A DNA stretch of 64,000 nt from Anaeramoeba flamelloides (taxonomy: Eukaryota > Metamonada > Anaeramoebidae): contig JANTQA010000023.1 of assembly GCA_027625915.1 (NCBI GenBank), forward strand, positions 124,001-188,000, read 5' to 3'. Positions within the stretch are counted from its first letter, which is position 1. The number at the start of each line of letters is the position of its first letter. The position numbers and the translations under genes were made by a program. Below are positions 32,929 to 46,778 of the stretch, piece after piece. The notes below the pieces were generated by a model. The model made no database searches. It was not told where the DNA came from and saw only the letters and a list, made by a program, of their open reading frames with translations.

Positions 32929-33585
32929 ATGAATCCAACACAAGAACAAAGTGAACGAGAAAAACAAATGGAAGAAAGAATGAAAAAGCTTGATCAGGAA
33001 CGTGACAAAATGAAAGAGGAACGTGATGAAATGATCAAAGTACGCAAACAAATGGAGGAAAGAAGAAATGTAATGGAAAATGAACTGAAGCAACAGAAGG
33101 AAAGAAGAACAAAGTTTGAAGATAAACTTAACGAAATGAAAATTGAACTTAATGGGCTAAAATTAGAGTTACTGATTTTTGACGAGGACTTTGAAACATT
33201 AAAAATTGAATTAAATAAGGCAAAAGAAGAAGAAGATCCTGAAAAACAACAAAAAATTGGTAAAATAATTCTAATATTACAAAGCATCAAAGAACAAAAC
33301 CAACAAATCAAAGAACAAAACCAACAAATTGACAAGCAAAATGCACAGATCGATAAACAAAACTTACTTATCAAAGAACAAAACAACAGGATCAAAGAAC
33401 AAAACAACAGGATCGATCAACAATTTGAACGAGTTAATATTCATGCGCTGACAAAAAAAACAAAGGTTCTATCAATTGGAAAAGTAACACGAAACCTCCA
33501 ACAAGAACAAAAAACTCAAGGTAAGCTTTCCTCTTCAAAAATTAACATTTTTAAAAAAGTACACAAACAACACAAAATTCAGTAA
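32929..33585 (+). CDS. Coiled-coil protein of unknown function
   Basis: From the ATG at 32929 the frame runs 218 codons. Almost all of it is a long alpha-helical coiled coil: EREKQMEERMKKLDQERDKM, then a second E/K segment, and heptads of the form IKEQNQQI, IDKQNAQI, IKEQNNRI repeated without breaks. The tail (TKKTKVLSIGKVTRNLQQEQ) is basic and polar. There is no membrane segment, zinc site or catalytic motif. A GTAAGC donor-like site at about 33519 and an ATTCAG at about 33577 could define a short intron. The 5' end is about 180 bp from the start of repeat copy 2, which points away. The layout resembles the coiled N-terminus of the nuclease-kinase gene, so it could be a relic of a similar larger gene. 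Confidence 0.65.
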   Translation: MNPTQEQSEREKQMEERMKKLDQERDKMKEERDEMIKVRKQMEERRNVMENELKQQKERRTKFEDKLNEMKIELNGLKLELLIFDEDFETLKIELNKAKEEEDPEKQQKIGKIILILQSIKEQNQQIKEQNQQIDKQNAQIDKQNLLIKEQNNRIKEQNNRIDQQFERVNIHALTKKTKVLSIGKVTRNLQQEQKTQGKLSSSKINIFKKVHKQHKIQ

Positions 33586-34929
33586 TTTTTCAATTTATAT
33601 TCAATTTTTTCTGTCAAGGCTAATTTTGATCATGCTAAAATCAAAACAAAAAAAATTTTCTCAACTTCTTCTTCTTCTTCTTCTTCTTCTTTATCTTTAA
33701 TCCAAAACAACAAGTTTGTGTTATATTTCTTTACGGACCGATATCATGTATTTTTTTTGAATTATATGCTATTTTTATTTCAATTCTTCAATTAATTTTT
33801 AATCCATTCTAATTCAGATAAACTCGATTAATTCAATTATAATCTGTTTTTTAATAATATTTTCATTTTTTCAAATTTTTTTTCTATTCTATTGTAAACC
33901 TTAGTAATTGTAAAATTATTAATTTCTAAGATAATTTTGCTCTCAAGAAAGTAAAACAAAAAAATAACAAGTAAACATAAAAAGATATATTTTGATTATT
34001 TTATTTCTAATTAATGAAATAATTTTAAAAATTAGAATAAAATTTTAATATTTAAAAATAAAGATAAAAATAATTATTTTTATCTTTAAAACCCCAATAA
34101 TGTTTGATGGGAAGAAAAAAGATCATTTAAAGCAAATTATAATTTTCACACTAAGGAAAAAATAACCAACAAATGTGAACAGTCAACTTTTTTTTTTTTT
34201 GATCTCTCTTCCAATTGCCATTCCTACCTTTTTTGAAATATACAGGAAATTGTATTATAAAAATTAAATTCAATTTTTGAGAAAAAGTCACCAAATCCTT
34301 CATAATTTAACTTTAACCATAAATTTGAAAACGTAAAACGCACTAGCACCTACATACTTTATCTTTAAAAATGTTTAATGTAAAATTTAATAGAAGTTTT
34401 TTAAAAAAAATTGAAAATAATTTTCTAAAAGAAAAAAATTGCTAGTCTTTTAACAAGTTGACTTATCTTAACAAACCAAATTTCAAAAATCAAAACACCA
34501 AAGAACTTTGAATACATTCATTCTAAAAGTTAAAAATAAGTGGTTATATTTTAATTACAATTTGAAAAAACAAATCTGAATCTCAATTTTAATTTTCAAC
34601 TTTAAAATTTTTAATTTCTCACAGGCCAATTCAGCGACCATTGTGTTTTACCAATTCGAAATTACTATCCTAAGCGACTTCAAAATCACAAAATTATCCC
34701 AAACTTTGAGATTTTATATTTAATAAAAATAAATTAATTTTTTAGGGTTGAGTTTTTAATAGGGTAAAATAATTATGTATTTCTACTTTTTCATAAAATA
34801 CTTTTGTAATTAAAAATGGATTTATCCAACTCAAAATTTTTTTTGTTAAATTTTAACAAGATCTCTCAACCCATCATTATTTTAAGGGGCTAGTAAACTA
34901 AAAAAAAAATCTTCTAGTAGATTTAATTA
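33586..34929. other. Intergenic, one (CTT)n tract
   Basis: A (CTT)n microsatellite at about 33663-33691 follows the coiled-coil gene. The remainder is AT-rich with no supported gene, RNA or element ends. Confidence 0.5.
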
Positions 34930-35900
34930 GCCAATTCAAAATATTTTCACCTCATCTTGAAATTGAAAGTAAAAATCTGAATAATACAAAACCTGACTTA
35001 CTTTTAAAGGTATTTTCAGAAATTGAATTATTGTTTTTTTTTACAAGTTTGATCCATTTTCCCTATTTTCAAAAAGTTGAAAGTTCAAAATACTTTCACA
35101 GTACAGTTAGTTCTACGCTTGAGACACAAACTTTTCAAAGAAATTTAAAGACACAAGAAAAATCTCAAATTAAGGGCACAAAATTCAAATTCTAGTAAAA
35201 TAATTTGTCAAAGAAATAAAAATTCCAAAAAATGTACTTTTAATTTTTTTCTTTTAAATTTTTCTTGTGCCTTAAATTTCTTTGACATTTTGAGTCTTAA
35301 AAGTGGAACTGATTGTATTTCAAAAAAAAATTCTAAAAAAGAAGATTGAAATCTCATTTTCTTTGAAGGAAATGTACAAAAATACAGTTTAAAAATAAAA
35401 ACCAATAAGTTTTGGGGAATCCTCATTATAAAAAATCAGCTTAATTTCAAAAATTCTACAAGAATTATTATTTTAAACCTTGAAAAAAAAATAATTTATT
35501 TGATTCACTGAATGGTTGAATCAACTTTTTTCAATTTGTTTGTGATTACAAAAAAATCTGAGAAATTAAAAATAAAACATTAAATTAAAAATTCTTCAAA
35601 AATAATTTTTTTAAAATTTCAGGGATAGGATCATTCAATTTTTAACTCAAAAGAAATGCTTTTTAATTATTGATTATATATAATAAGTAATAACCCTAAT
35701 CTTAATCATTTCAGTGAGTTATAAATAACCCACCGATTAAAGGTACTCAAATAGGCTTTTTACATCTTATTTCAAAATTTTTTTTCAATTTATTAAAAGA
35801 TTTTCAAACAATCAAAACGAATTCAAATTAACAATTCTAATAATAAAAAATAATAAATATTATCAAATAACTGATTTTAATATAATAACAATTTGTTGTT
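34930..35900 (+). repeat. Dispersed repeat R5, copy B
   Basis: Counterpart of 27300-27982 plus 29258-29384, in the same orientation and order of landmarks (TTTGATCCATTTTCC at 35046, GTACAAAAATACAG at 35371, TTAAAAATTCTTC at 35585, ATCATTTCAGTGAGTTAT at 35705). An old F1 MITE lies inside. Copies look moderately diverged by eye, so the family is not recent. Confidence 0.7.
35102..35317. mobile_element. F1 palindromic MITE, diverged copy
   Basis: TA-bounded with recognisable F1 arms (CAGTTAGTTCTACGCTTGAG, TTTCAAAGAAATTTAAAGAC, AATCTCAAATTAAGGGCAC and mirrors). It has many more substitutions than other copies, so it is an early insertion of the family. Confidence 0.85.
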
Positions 35901-36439
35901 TATATTTTTAATATCTGAATAATTGAAAAATAAGTTTACCTAACCTTTTAAAAATCAAGAAATTTTAAAAATATTTTTGAATAAAAAAAAGGATCATTTT
36001 TTTTCTCATTCTTCAATGATTCAATATTTGATTTATTTTTCTTGTATTTTTAAAATGAGATCAAAATTTCTCAATGTTCATACAAACTCTCAACAATTAT
36101 TAAAAGTGAGATTTCCTAAAAATAAAAATGTTTTTTATAAATTTTACAATTTCGAATTTGATCCAAAAATACAAACTAAAAAAGAATCAGATAAAGCCTT
36201 TTGACTGAATATTTAATTGGGAAAGTTTGAAAAAATGATATCTTCATTTCTCTAAAGTTGAGAAATGAAGTTTGTTTTTCAGAGTTTAATTGTACCATTG
36301 TGTAAATTAATTACTCATTTAACTTTGTTGAAAAAATTATAATAATAAGATTTTTGAGCTACTGGAGGTTCTAGTTGTTTAATGTGGATTTGCTCAATAC
36401 TCATACCCAAGGCTACTTGGCACTAAAAAGCATATTATA

Positions 36440-38225
36440 AAATTACAGTTCTTTTGATTGACAAAAAATTCAAATAACAAAAACAAAAACTTTCAAAGTA
36501 TTTCTCTTGACAAAAAAAAAACCAATTAAGGGGGGTAGTATTTTTTAAAAATAAAATGAAATCATGCCAAGATCTTAAAATTTTTTTTTTTTTGTAATTT
36601 GTGTTTTGACTTCTGAAATGGATGAGTTAGCCTCTTTTAAACAATTTATTCATTTGAGTCTCTTTTTTGAAATTCAAAATTTGACAAATTCCAATATAAA
36701 ACGAAAAAAAGTAACCTATTATTTTTATTAACAATTAAGTTAATTCTTGAAAATGGGAAAACATATTTTTTCGTTTTATGCTAGAAGTCTTGATTTCGAA
36801 AGCAAATTTTTTATATTTGGTTTCAATATCTTTGAATAATTAATATATCAATTCAAATCTTAACCAATAAAACTAATTGTGGTATGGGTGGTTTAAGAAA
36901 TGGATATTTGATAAAGGCCTGACTACATGTTTATCAATTAAATTGAGATCTATTATTCAAGCAGTAATTTTTTATTCTCATAAGTTTTTAAAAAAGTTGT
37001 TTCCTGGTTTTGGAAAAATGATTAAAAAATTGTTTATGAATTTTGGAAGAAATTTTTTAAACAAATTGTTTGGTCTTATTCACAAGAATCCTTAGAACAA
37101 TTCAAATCATTTTTGTCAGGAAAAAAAATGATTTTGAATTTTGAGGATAAAATTTCAATATTCCCAAATATCTTTTAGAAAATTTTATTTTGAACAATCT
37201 AATTTTATCATAAAAACAAAAACAAAATTTCTTGAGGTAAAATTTAAAAATGACTTTAAAACTTTAATTATTATAACTATCCTTCTTAAAACAATACAAT
37301 TTTTTTCAATTTGTTGAATAAATCATTTTTTTTTATTGGTTAACCAAAAGAATTATCTCAAAATTGAAAAAAAATCCTTTATTTTAATATTCCTGGTAAC
37401 AAAGACTTGTTGTTGTTTTATAATAATTATGAATAAAATTGCAATAAACGGGGTAAAAAATCTTTATAAATTGTGAGAAAAAAAAAGAATTTAATAGTTT
37501 TCATTTTCAGAAAAAATGGAAAAAACAAATTTGATCTCACAAAAAAAAATATTCTAATCTGATGGGTTTCTTAGTCGATCAGAATTTTTAGACACTTGGA
37601 CTATACAAAATTTGTAAGTAGAGAATATCAATCAATAACATATTTTAAAAATTTTGCCTTGTCGCGGTAGAAGACTGATCCCTTAACTCAAAAAAGTTTA
37701 AAAATATTTTCAATTTCAAAAAATCAAATTATAAAAAAAAAATATTCTCATCGTTTCTAATTTTATTTTTCCAAAGGTTTAAATTTCAACAATTTAAAAC
37801 AAATTGTTTTCTTGAAGTACAAAATCAATTTTAATTCAATGTAATCTAATTTGTGGTTATTTTGTAACCCTCTAAAATTGAAAAATTTTGGATTTTGTCA
37901 TATTCTTGAGATCAAAAATGTGAAACACACTTATTTGAGAAATTCGATAAAAATTAAAATGAAAAAACTAATCTTGAAGAGATCTCAAAAAGCACCAAAG
38001 TGAGACACTTTCAAAACTAACAAAGTTGTTTTAAAAATTATAGATTCACAACCAATTTCAAATTGGGAATTGAGTGTTGATCTTTAGTGATTTTCTCAAA
38101 AAAATAGATTCTTTTTTGATTAGTTGATTTTTGGAGATCGATCGTACATCATAGGTTAGTTGGTTTTTAATTGGTATTAGGCATATCCATAAAAATAAAA
38201 ATTACTAAATTTTGAAAATTTTTTC
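36440..38225 (+). repeat. Dispersed repeat R3, copy A, with insertion
   Basis: 36440-36525 and 37687-38225 together match 50140-50705. Landmarks: TTGACAAAAAATTCAAATAA; TTTCAACAATTTAAAACAAA; TTGTAACCCTCTAAA; GAGATCTCAAAAAGC; GAGATCGATCGTACATCATA; TAGGCATATCCATAAAAATA. The 1.16 kb between is absent from the other copy. No coding frame is conserved between copies. Confidence 0.72.
36526..37686. mobile_element. TTAA-flanked insertion, piggyBac-like borders
   Basis: The segment missing from the second R3 copy begins TTAAGGGGGG and ends CCCTTAA, that is TTAA duplications with GGG/CCC just inside, as in piggyBac-type elements. Inside is a 72-codon plus frame (36877-37095) rich in K, F and L that matches nothing I know. 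Inverted repeats beyond the first few bases are poor, so the classification is tentative. Confidence 0.4.
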
Positions 38226-39382
38226 GGAAGATTTCAAAACATTATTTTTAGTAGTAATAACAGAACCCTTAAGCTAGATAAATTTGTTTAAACATTCTAA
38301 AATGGGTATTTTTTTGGTCAGGAAATATGAATACACCTTCAAGAGAGTTGTAAAAGAAAATGATCGTTAATTGAGAACAAGTATGATAACAATAATTAAA
38401 TTTTTTTTCCTCTTTTGTTCTTTCTTATTCTAATTTTTTGGAAATGGTATTCTTAAATTTTGGTTTTGTCTTACAGGTAAAAATGTTTTTTTTTGACCAA
38501 ATTAGTAAGAAAAAAATAAAAAATAACAAAAAAATACCCTTTTTTTATTTTTTGTTGTTGGTGTAGTTGAATATCCATTTCTTGACTTGTTGTGTTTTTA
38601 AAAAAATATTCCTCAAATATGCATTTTTTCCATCTTCTACTGTGTGGTAGATGTGATTATTTCAGTTGAGTTATCAAAGTTAATTTTAATTTCAAAGTTT
38701 TTAATCCTTTTGAATAATAAGAAAAGAATAAGAATTGAAAAAAAAAGACAAAGAGAAGAAAAAGACAAAAAGTTGAAAATTTCAAAAAAATGATTTCAAG
38801 TAAATACAATAATAAAAGAGTTAGAAAAAATACATGTCAACAATTAAATTACCTGGTTCATCTAAAGTATGGATCAGTCTTTAATCCTAAATAACTAGTT
38901 ATAGATTTTTTAATTTCAAAATATAAAAATTAAAACCTAATAAAATTTCAATAAAATAAGTGGCATAATATCTCTAAAATTATATCTAATATCTTAATAC
39001 TTATGTGTTCTAATTATTCTGGTTCATGATTAGGTACCATCAATTTGCATAATTGAGATTTTCTTTTGAAAATGTTGTACATGAACCCGGTCCCGAAAGG
39101 TTTTTTTTAATTAGAGAAATGGAATTTTCAACATAAAATAGCCCATTTTTAAAGTTAAATACGCATTACAAAAAAAGTTTGAGAGTGGATCAGAGTTTTT
39201 AATATTTTTTTGAAAAAATCTTTCAATTATTAATACAGGGATTTGTCATAAAAAACATAGAATAAAAATATAATCAAATTTATTTCAAAACATTCAAACA
39301 GTTATATCTCCATCCAAAAACAAAAATTAATAATCTCATAATATCACATTTTTTTTTATTTTATTCAATTTTTATTTAATAA
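38226..39382. other. Intergenic upstream of the NTPase-nuclease gene
   Basis: Mostly AT-rich. A short frame beginning at an ATG at 38790 (MISSKYNNKRVRKN...) ends near a GTATGG donor-like site and could be a first exon of the downstream gene, but no acceptor is convincing. No other feature seen. Confidence 0.35.
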
Positions 39383-40046
39383 AAATTTTCAATCTCAAAA
39401 CATAAAAACAAAAAAATTTCAAAAGAAATTGAAATCATCAATGCTGAGCAAGTACTAAGATCAACAATTAAAAAATTTCAAAAGAACAAATTTGAAGATT
39501 TTGAAAAATATTCATTAAAAGGTAAAAGTAAAAGTAAAAGTAAAAGTGAAGACGAAGGTGAAGGTAAAGATTTATTGGAATTTATTGATCGAGAGAATGC
39601 ATTAAATGAAATATTTGGAAATTTGAAAAATAATTTTAGATTACGTGGTCACAATTTAGAGAAAAGAGCACACCGATTTATTTTGATCCCTGGAGGAGCC
39701 GGAATTGGTAAAACAAGATTAGCTTATGAATTTTTGTCATACTGTCAAAAAGAAAGTGAAAAATTAATTCTCAAAAATCAACAAAATGAGAAAGTTCCAC
39801 TTTATCATCAGTCTATACTTCATAATTCACAATATTTATATATGGATCTTTCTAATGAAACAAAATTTAATTATCAAATTGATTTAAAATATAAACCAGA
39901 AGTTTGTTTAGGTCTTCGAATTACTTGTACTTTATTAAATTTATCACTTGACAATTTTTATTCTCAATTAGAAGATTATAAAATTGATCCAAAGATCTTC
40001 ACCACAGAAAATGTATTTCGTTACATAATCAACGAAACAAAAATAG

Positions 40047-40120
<74 letters not shown>

Positions 40121-41845
40121 GAAATTAAAATTGAAATTGAAATTGAAATTGAAAATAAACATCAACTAAAAAATATAAAAAAAAAAAATCCAAATTTAAA
40201 TTCAATTCTCCCTTTATTATTTATATTTCATATTGATGAATTTCAATTATATCTTGATCAAATGACTAAATATTTAATAAAATCTTATGAAAAAATTGGA
40301 CTGCAAAAAAATCAACTAGATTGTTATCAAGAAAGTAAATCAAATTTCAAAGAATTGTTAAAAACAATAGGTCATATAATGACGAATTTTCAAGAAATAT
40401 GTATAGTTCCTATTTGCACTGGAACATCTGCATATGACATTTCATTTCTTCCAACAGAATATTCAAGATATTTAATTAATCTTGGTCCATTAAAATTTGA
40501 ATCAGTTAAAAAAATCTTTCAAAATTACACACAAGATTTAAAAGAAGGAATTATGAAAGAAATATTGACAAAGCACCTAATTGATGAAGAAAAAAATGTA
40601 TTTCAAATAATTCTTGGTGATCTTGGTTCCATACCAAGATATTTGAATGAGTTTATGAAATTATTAAACGATACTTATGAAATTCAAAATTTTGAAAAAT
40701 TGCAATTTGATGTAAATTTACTTTATGAAATAGAATATAAAATTTTTTCACAGCTTAATAACATATATTTCTTTGGTGAATTTCATAAAGACGAGAAAAT
40801 CTCAAAAAGAATCTTGGAATTATCTTTACTATTAGTTCCAATTTCAAGAAATGATCAAATTATCAAAGAAAATAGTTTAAAATTCCATGATTTAGAAAGA
40901 GAAGGAACTTTGTTTTTAATACCAACAACAACATCATCATCAGGAGTAAAAGATAAATTTTTCGTTTATATCCCTTTTGTTTTTTTACATCATCTCAATC
41001 AAAAATATTTGATATTTGAAAACCAATACTTAAAACCAATCAATCTCAAAGAAGAATGGAATTGGCAAGATTTTGAAAATTTTCAACTTGAATTTGAAAG
41101 AGTTTACAATAGTACTCTTTTAAGTTATTACAAGAATACATCATCATCATCATCATCATCATCATCAATATTATGTCTTCCTTTAAAGACAATTTATAGA
41201 GGAGCTTATATTTCAAATAAGCAATCCATATTAATTCAATTATCAAATTTAAAAAAATATTCTCACAAGAATCGTTGTATCAAAAATAATAATAATAATA
41301 ATAATTTAATAAAGAATCATTTTTTTAATATTAAAAATAATGTAGATAAAGATGAAAATTTGAAGGAAAAAATTAAAAATAAAGAATCTTGTATCATAAA
41401 ATCAACTAAAGGAAATCCATTAGTTGATTCATTTATAATTCGTTATGACAATAATTTAAAACCTGTTTTAATATCATGCCAATTGAAACATACAGTTCTT
41501 TCAAGTAATTTAACTATTAACTTTAAAACAATCAAAAATTGGCATAAAAAAACTAAAAAATGTATCGAAAATGGTTTAACAAACAAGAAGAGTAATAATC
41601 AAATTTTTCAACATTTTTTTTATTTCTGGTTGACAAATCGTCAAATATCAAATTTTGATCATAAATATTTAGAAAAAAATCCCGATTTAATAATCATTTG
41701 CAAATCAAATTTGGAAGTCTATTTAGGAAAGAATTTGGCACATAGAGGATTATTAGCTTTCAATAAACGAGATATAGAACAAGAACAAGAACAAGAACAA
41801 GAACAAGAACAAGAACAAGAAAAAGAAAAAGAAATTGAAAATTGA
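39383..41845 (+). CDS. Crinkler-type P-loop NTPase fused to a REase-like nuclease domain
   Basis: The open frame runs from 39383 (after a stop) to 41845, with no ATG before the first domain, so the true start is probably in an upstream exon. The P-loop is GGAGIGKTRLAYEF (39692-39730). After a CAA-encoded polyglutamine tract (40049-40110) comes Walker B FIFHIDEFQLYL (about 40222) and a sensor-like VPICTGTSAYD (about 40407). The C-terminal part has VDSFIIRYDNN...PVLISCQLKH (41421-41490), a D...Q-x-K pattern of PD-(D/E)XK nucleases. N-terminal STAND-like NTPase plus C-terminal REase is the core architecture of Crinkler (CR) effectors as described by Aravind and colleagues. The tail is EQ repeats. 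In such proteins the NTPase is thought to regulate the toxic nuclease. No signal peptide is visible. The full domain set suggests the gene is intact apart from the unresolved start. Confidence 0.8.
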
Positions 41846-42700
41846 AATTGAAAATTAAGAACAAAAATACAATAAAAAAAAAAAAAAAAAGCCAAACAAA
41901 AACAACTTTTCTAGTTAATTAACATGCGGGGATATTTGTAATTAATTTTACTAATTAATAAAAATCAATTAAAAAAATTAAAAAAAACCGAATAATTTTG
42001 GAAATAATAGGACTTGTGAAAAATGTGATGAATGAGAAGAAGAAAGATTTATTATTATTTTTCTGATTCTTCATTATTAAAAAAATACAATCTAATTAAT
42101 TTTTTAATTTTTGATGATTGTTTTATTATCAATTTAATTAGAATCTAATCAAAGTACTATTTTTATTTTGAAGATTAAGATTTTCTATTTTAATCGTTAA
42201 TTATCAAATGGAATAGGTTGATTGGTGGTGTATCTTTTAATCTTATTAATGAAAATACATAAGAAGTTGATTTGGAGTAAAAGAAAATTAATAGTTTTTT
42301 TTTTTTTTTAATATGTCTATAACATAATAAACAAGATAAACGGTTTTTTTGAAAAGTTTTTTTTAATGTTTAAAAAAAAACACAAAAATCAGAGTAAAAT
42401 ACAATTAAAATCAATTCTTGATTCACTATTTGAGATCAATTAACTTTCAGAATATCTATCTGAAGAAAATTAATTGAAAAAAAAAAAAATATTATAATCA
42501 ACTTTTAAATTTCGATTATTTTTAATTTTATTTTCAAATATGACAAGAATACCCATTATCAATCATAAAAAAGAGAGTGTATATCTTTCTTATTTTTATC
42601 ATGAAGAAAATCAGAATAATTGCAATAGATCAAAAAAAATTTAATTGAAAGTGAAGCAAATTTTTATTGAAAAAAAAATTACAACCCAATTTTTTTTAAA
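41846..42700. other. Intergenic, AT-rich
   Basis: Downstream of the NTPase-nuclease gene. A-rich and T-rich runs only; no gene or repeat structure is recognised. Confidence 0.5.
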
Positions 42701-44562
<1,862 letters not shown>

Positions 44563-44739
44563 TACAAGTATTTGAATTATAAATGGGAAAAAATTTTCAC
44601 TTCCTTTTCCAGATTTTTCTTATCTAAATTGAGTTCCCAAAGAAGTAGGCTGTAATTTGGTCCAAATTGAAAAAAGAAATGGAAAGAAGAGATGAAAAAG
44701 AAGTGACAATTTTTCCCATTTGTGATTCAAATACCAGTA
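44563..44739. mobile_element. F11 small palindromic MITE, about 180 bp
   Basis: The left arm CAAGTATTTGAATTATAAAT, then GGGAAAAAATTTTCACTTCC, pairs with the right arm, which on the other strand reads CTGGTATTTGAATCACAAAT, GGGAAAAATTGTCACTTC. TA lies at both borders. Possible degenerate relatives are at 44070-44229 and 53440-53620. Confidence 0.65.
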
Positions 44740-45814
44740 AAAATTAAGATCATTTCTAAAACTCAATAAACAAGTTTAACTTTAGAAGACCACAGGGTGT
44801 CTGGTTTGTTGCCATTTCTGCAAACTTGGATTGTATTTTGGTGATTACAATTCTTATTAATTTCAATAATTGAATGTGATTTTTCTCTTATTTTTTTAGT
44901 TCGAGTATTTTGGAATGGAAATTCTATTTAAAGTATTAAATAGTATAAATACCATTTGTAAAGCTTTCTTGAGAACCCCAATTTTTGAAAAAACAAAAAC
45001 GTATCAGAATATTAGATTTTTTTTGTTAAACTTGCCACTCTCAAAACTAATTTGTTAGTAACAAGACAAATTGGGGTTTGGGTGTTGTGAGAAAGGTTTT
45101 ATGGATTTTTTTGTATTTTCACTTGATCGTTAAAAATGATTTAAAAATGAAAAAAAGTAATCCAATATTTTTGAAATTTACCTTTTATGGTAAAAATATT
45201 GAAAAAAATGAGAAAATAAGTTTAAAAAAAGCCCAATTTATTTCAAAATCTTAAAAATCAATTTAATATTGGAATAAACTTCAAAATAATTGTATTTGGT
45301 GAATTTCTATTCAAAAAATGTTCTCGGGTTTTTTTAGAAAAATTAATACACACTCATATATATTAAGTGCATAAAAAAAATTTATTTTTTTTGCAAAAAA
45401 TGAAATGAATTAAAAAATAGAATTTAGTTTGGTTTATTGTAAAGGATAATAGTGTGAACTTAATCTATAAAAGAGAGGAAGTGAATAAATTGTAACCTTT
45501 AATTCAAAGAGTGCTACGAACAGTCATTGAAGGTATTTTAAACAAAGTCTAATTTTCTAAAAATTGAAAATAAAGAATTCTAAAAAAAAAAGAAGAAGAT
45601 AAGAGAAAAGAGAGAAGATGATTAAAAAAATAAAAGTAGTGGAAATGAGAAGAAAAGAAAATTGTTCTTTGATTTTTGGTCTTTCTTCCTGGTAGCATGG
45701 AGTGTCATGCTTGTAATGATCATGTCCATTGTTATGTCATATATTTCTTTATCATTAGACAAAGTCCGTAACAAATAATTCGTGTTTTTTTTATTTAATG
45801 AGTATTGATTGAAA

Positions 45815-45945
45815 TTGGTTTTTTTTATTTTTATTTATACGGCGACTGACAAAAGTGAAAACTGTTCTATTTTAAAAGATTAATTTTCACCATTGTTATT
45901 TGATTCTAAAAATTATTTTAATTTTTCCCACAATTTTTTAGTTAA
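45815..45945 (+). repeat. Dispersed repeat R4, copy B
   Basis: Same orientation and order of motifs as 31565-31758 (ATTTTAAAAGATTAATTTTC, TTGTTATTTGATTC, TTTTTCCCACAATTTTTT). Two T/A-rich segments are shorter here. Confidence 0.55.
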
Positions 45946-45946
45946 T

Positions 45947-46010
45947 TATTATTCTTATTCTTATTCTTATTATTCTTATTCTATGATTATTATTATTATT
46001 ATTATTATTT
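45947..46010. repeat. (TTATTC)n / (ATT)n compound microsatellite
   Basis: TTCTTA/TTATTC units followed by about eight ATT units, next to R4 copy B. Simple slippage DNA. Confidence 0.9.
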
Positions 46011-46055
46011 CAAATGGATATTTTGATGAAAAATTCTACTCTTAATAAAATTATT

Positions 46056-46640
46056 TCAAAAGATTTGATCCCAATTTGTAGGATCGAAAAGATATAAAAA
46101 TGATTCAAATCCTTCTGGGGCTTGATGTTGTTGTGTATGTTTGAATATTAAATCTGATGTTATTAAATAAACAAAAGGAAAAAACTCGATCAAATTTTTA
46201 ATTTTATTCCATTCAGATAAAATATTTGTTGGATTTTTCTCTCCACATTTTGATTGAATTATAACAATTAAATACTTTGGTTTTTGTAACTTTTTTAATT
46301 GTTGTTGAAATTTGTTATTCTAAAATTTCCTTAAATTAGAACCATATTTTGTGCTTTTAAGAATTGTGTTTAATTGGTGTTTCCAAAGTTTTAATGCCTT
46401 TCCTTGTTCTTGTTCCAAAATTGGTAAAATTAGAAAAGAATTTGCAAATGGTGAACCATAAACATTAAGAAAACCAATATATTTCTCACAAAGTTTATAT
46501 TTTGAATCAATTAATAATTTTTGAAAATTACTTGATTTAATTTGTCCCATTTGTGATTCTTCCACAATCGTATAATCATTGCCTTTCGATGGATTTAATT
46601 GTAATTTTTTAATATCGGTCTTTATTGTTTTGATTTGGAA
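46056..46640 (-). pseudogene. Broken gene of unknown function, about 190 codons
   Basis: A minus-strand frame reads FQIKTIKTDIKKLQ, YTIVEESQMGQIKSSNFQKL, KYIGFLNVYGSPFANSFLIL, then an in-frame TAG at about 46320. The same frame continues beyond it as LQKPKYLIVIIQSKCGEK, FFPFVYLITSDL, PEGFESFLYLFDPTNW to a stop at 46056-46058. The sequence is of normal protein composition, unlike chance frames in this DNA. No ATG gives a full N-terminus, and the upstream side abuts a hairpin (46685-46778). I cannot name a family. Alternating hydrophobic strands and a Q-x-K would be compatible with a nuclease or effector-like domain, but that is a guess. Confidence 0.5.
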
Positions 46641-46684
46641 ACAATCTCCTTGTTATGTGACGAGTTTGGCTTGGAAGAACGAGA

Positions 46685-46778
46685 AATATGAGATTGTTCG
46701 AAGTGATATAAGATGATATTGAGGAGTTCGAAGAATGACGATTAATATCATCTTAGTACTCGAACAATCTCATATTTT
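46685..46778. repeat. Inverted repeat, about 35-bp arms
   Basis: AATATGAGATTGTTCGA plus AAGATGATATT at 46685-46720 pairs with AATATCATCTT plus CGAACAATCTCATATTT at 46743-46778. The loop is about 22 bp. It lies at the upstream end of the broken minus-strand frame. Confidence 0.8.

Noticed and set aside
35977-36204. 75-codon plus-strand frame MNKKKDHFFSHSSMI
   Set aside because: It has no homologue that I recognise, no domain and no regulatory context; its length is within chance for this composition.
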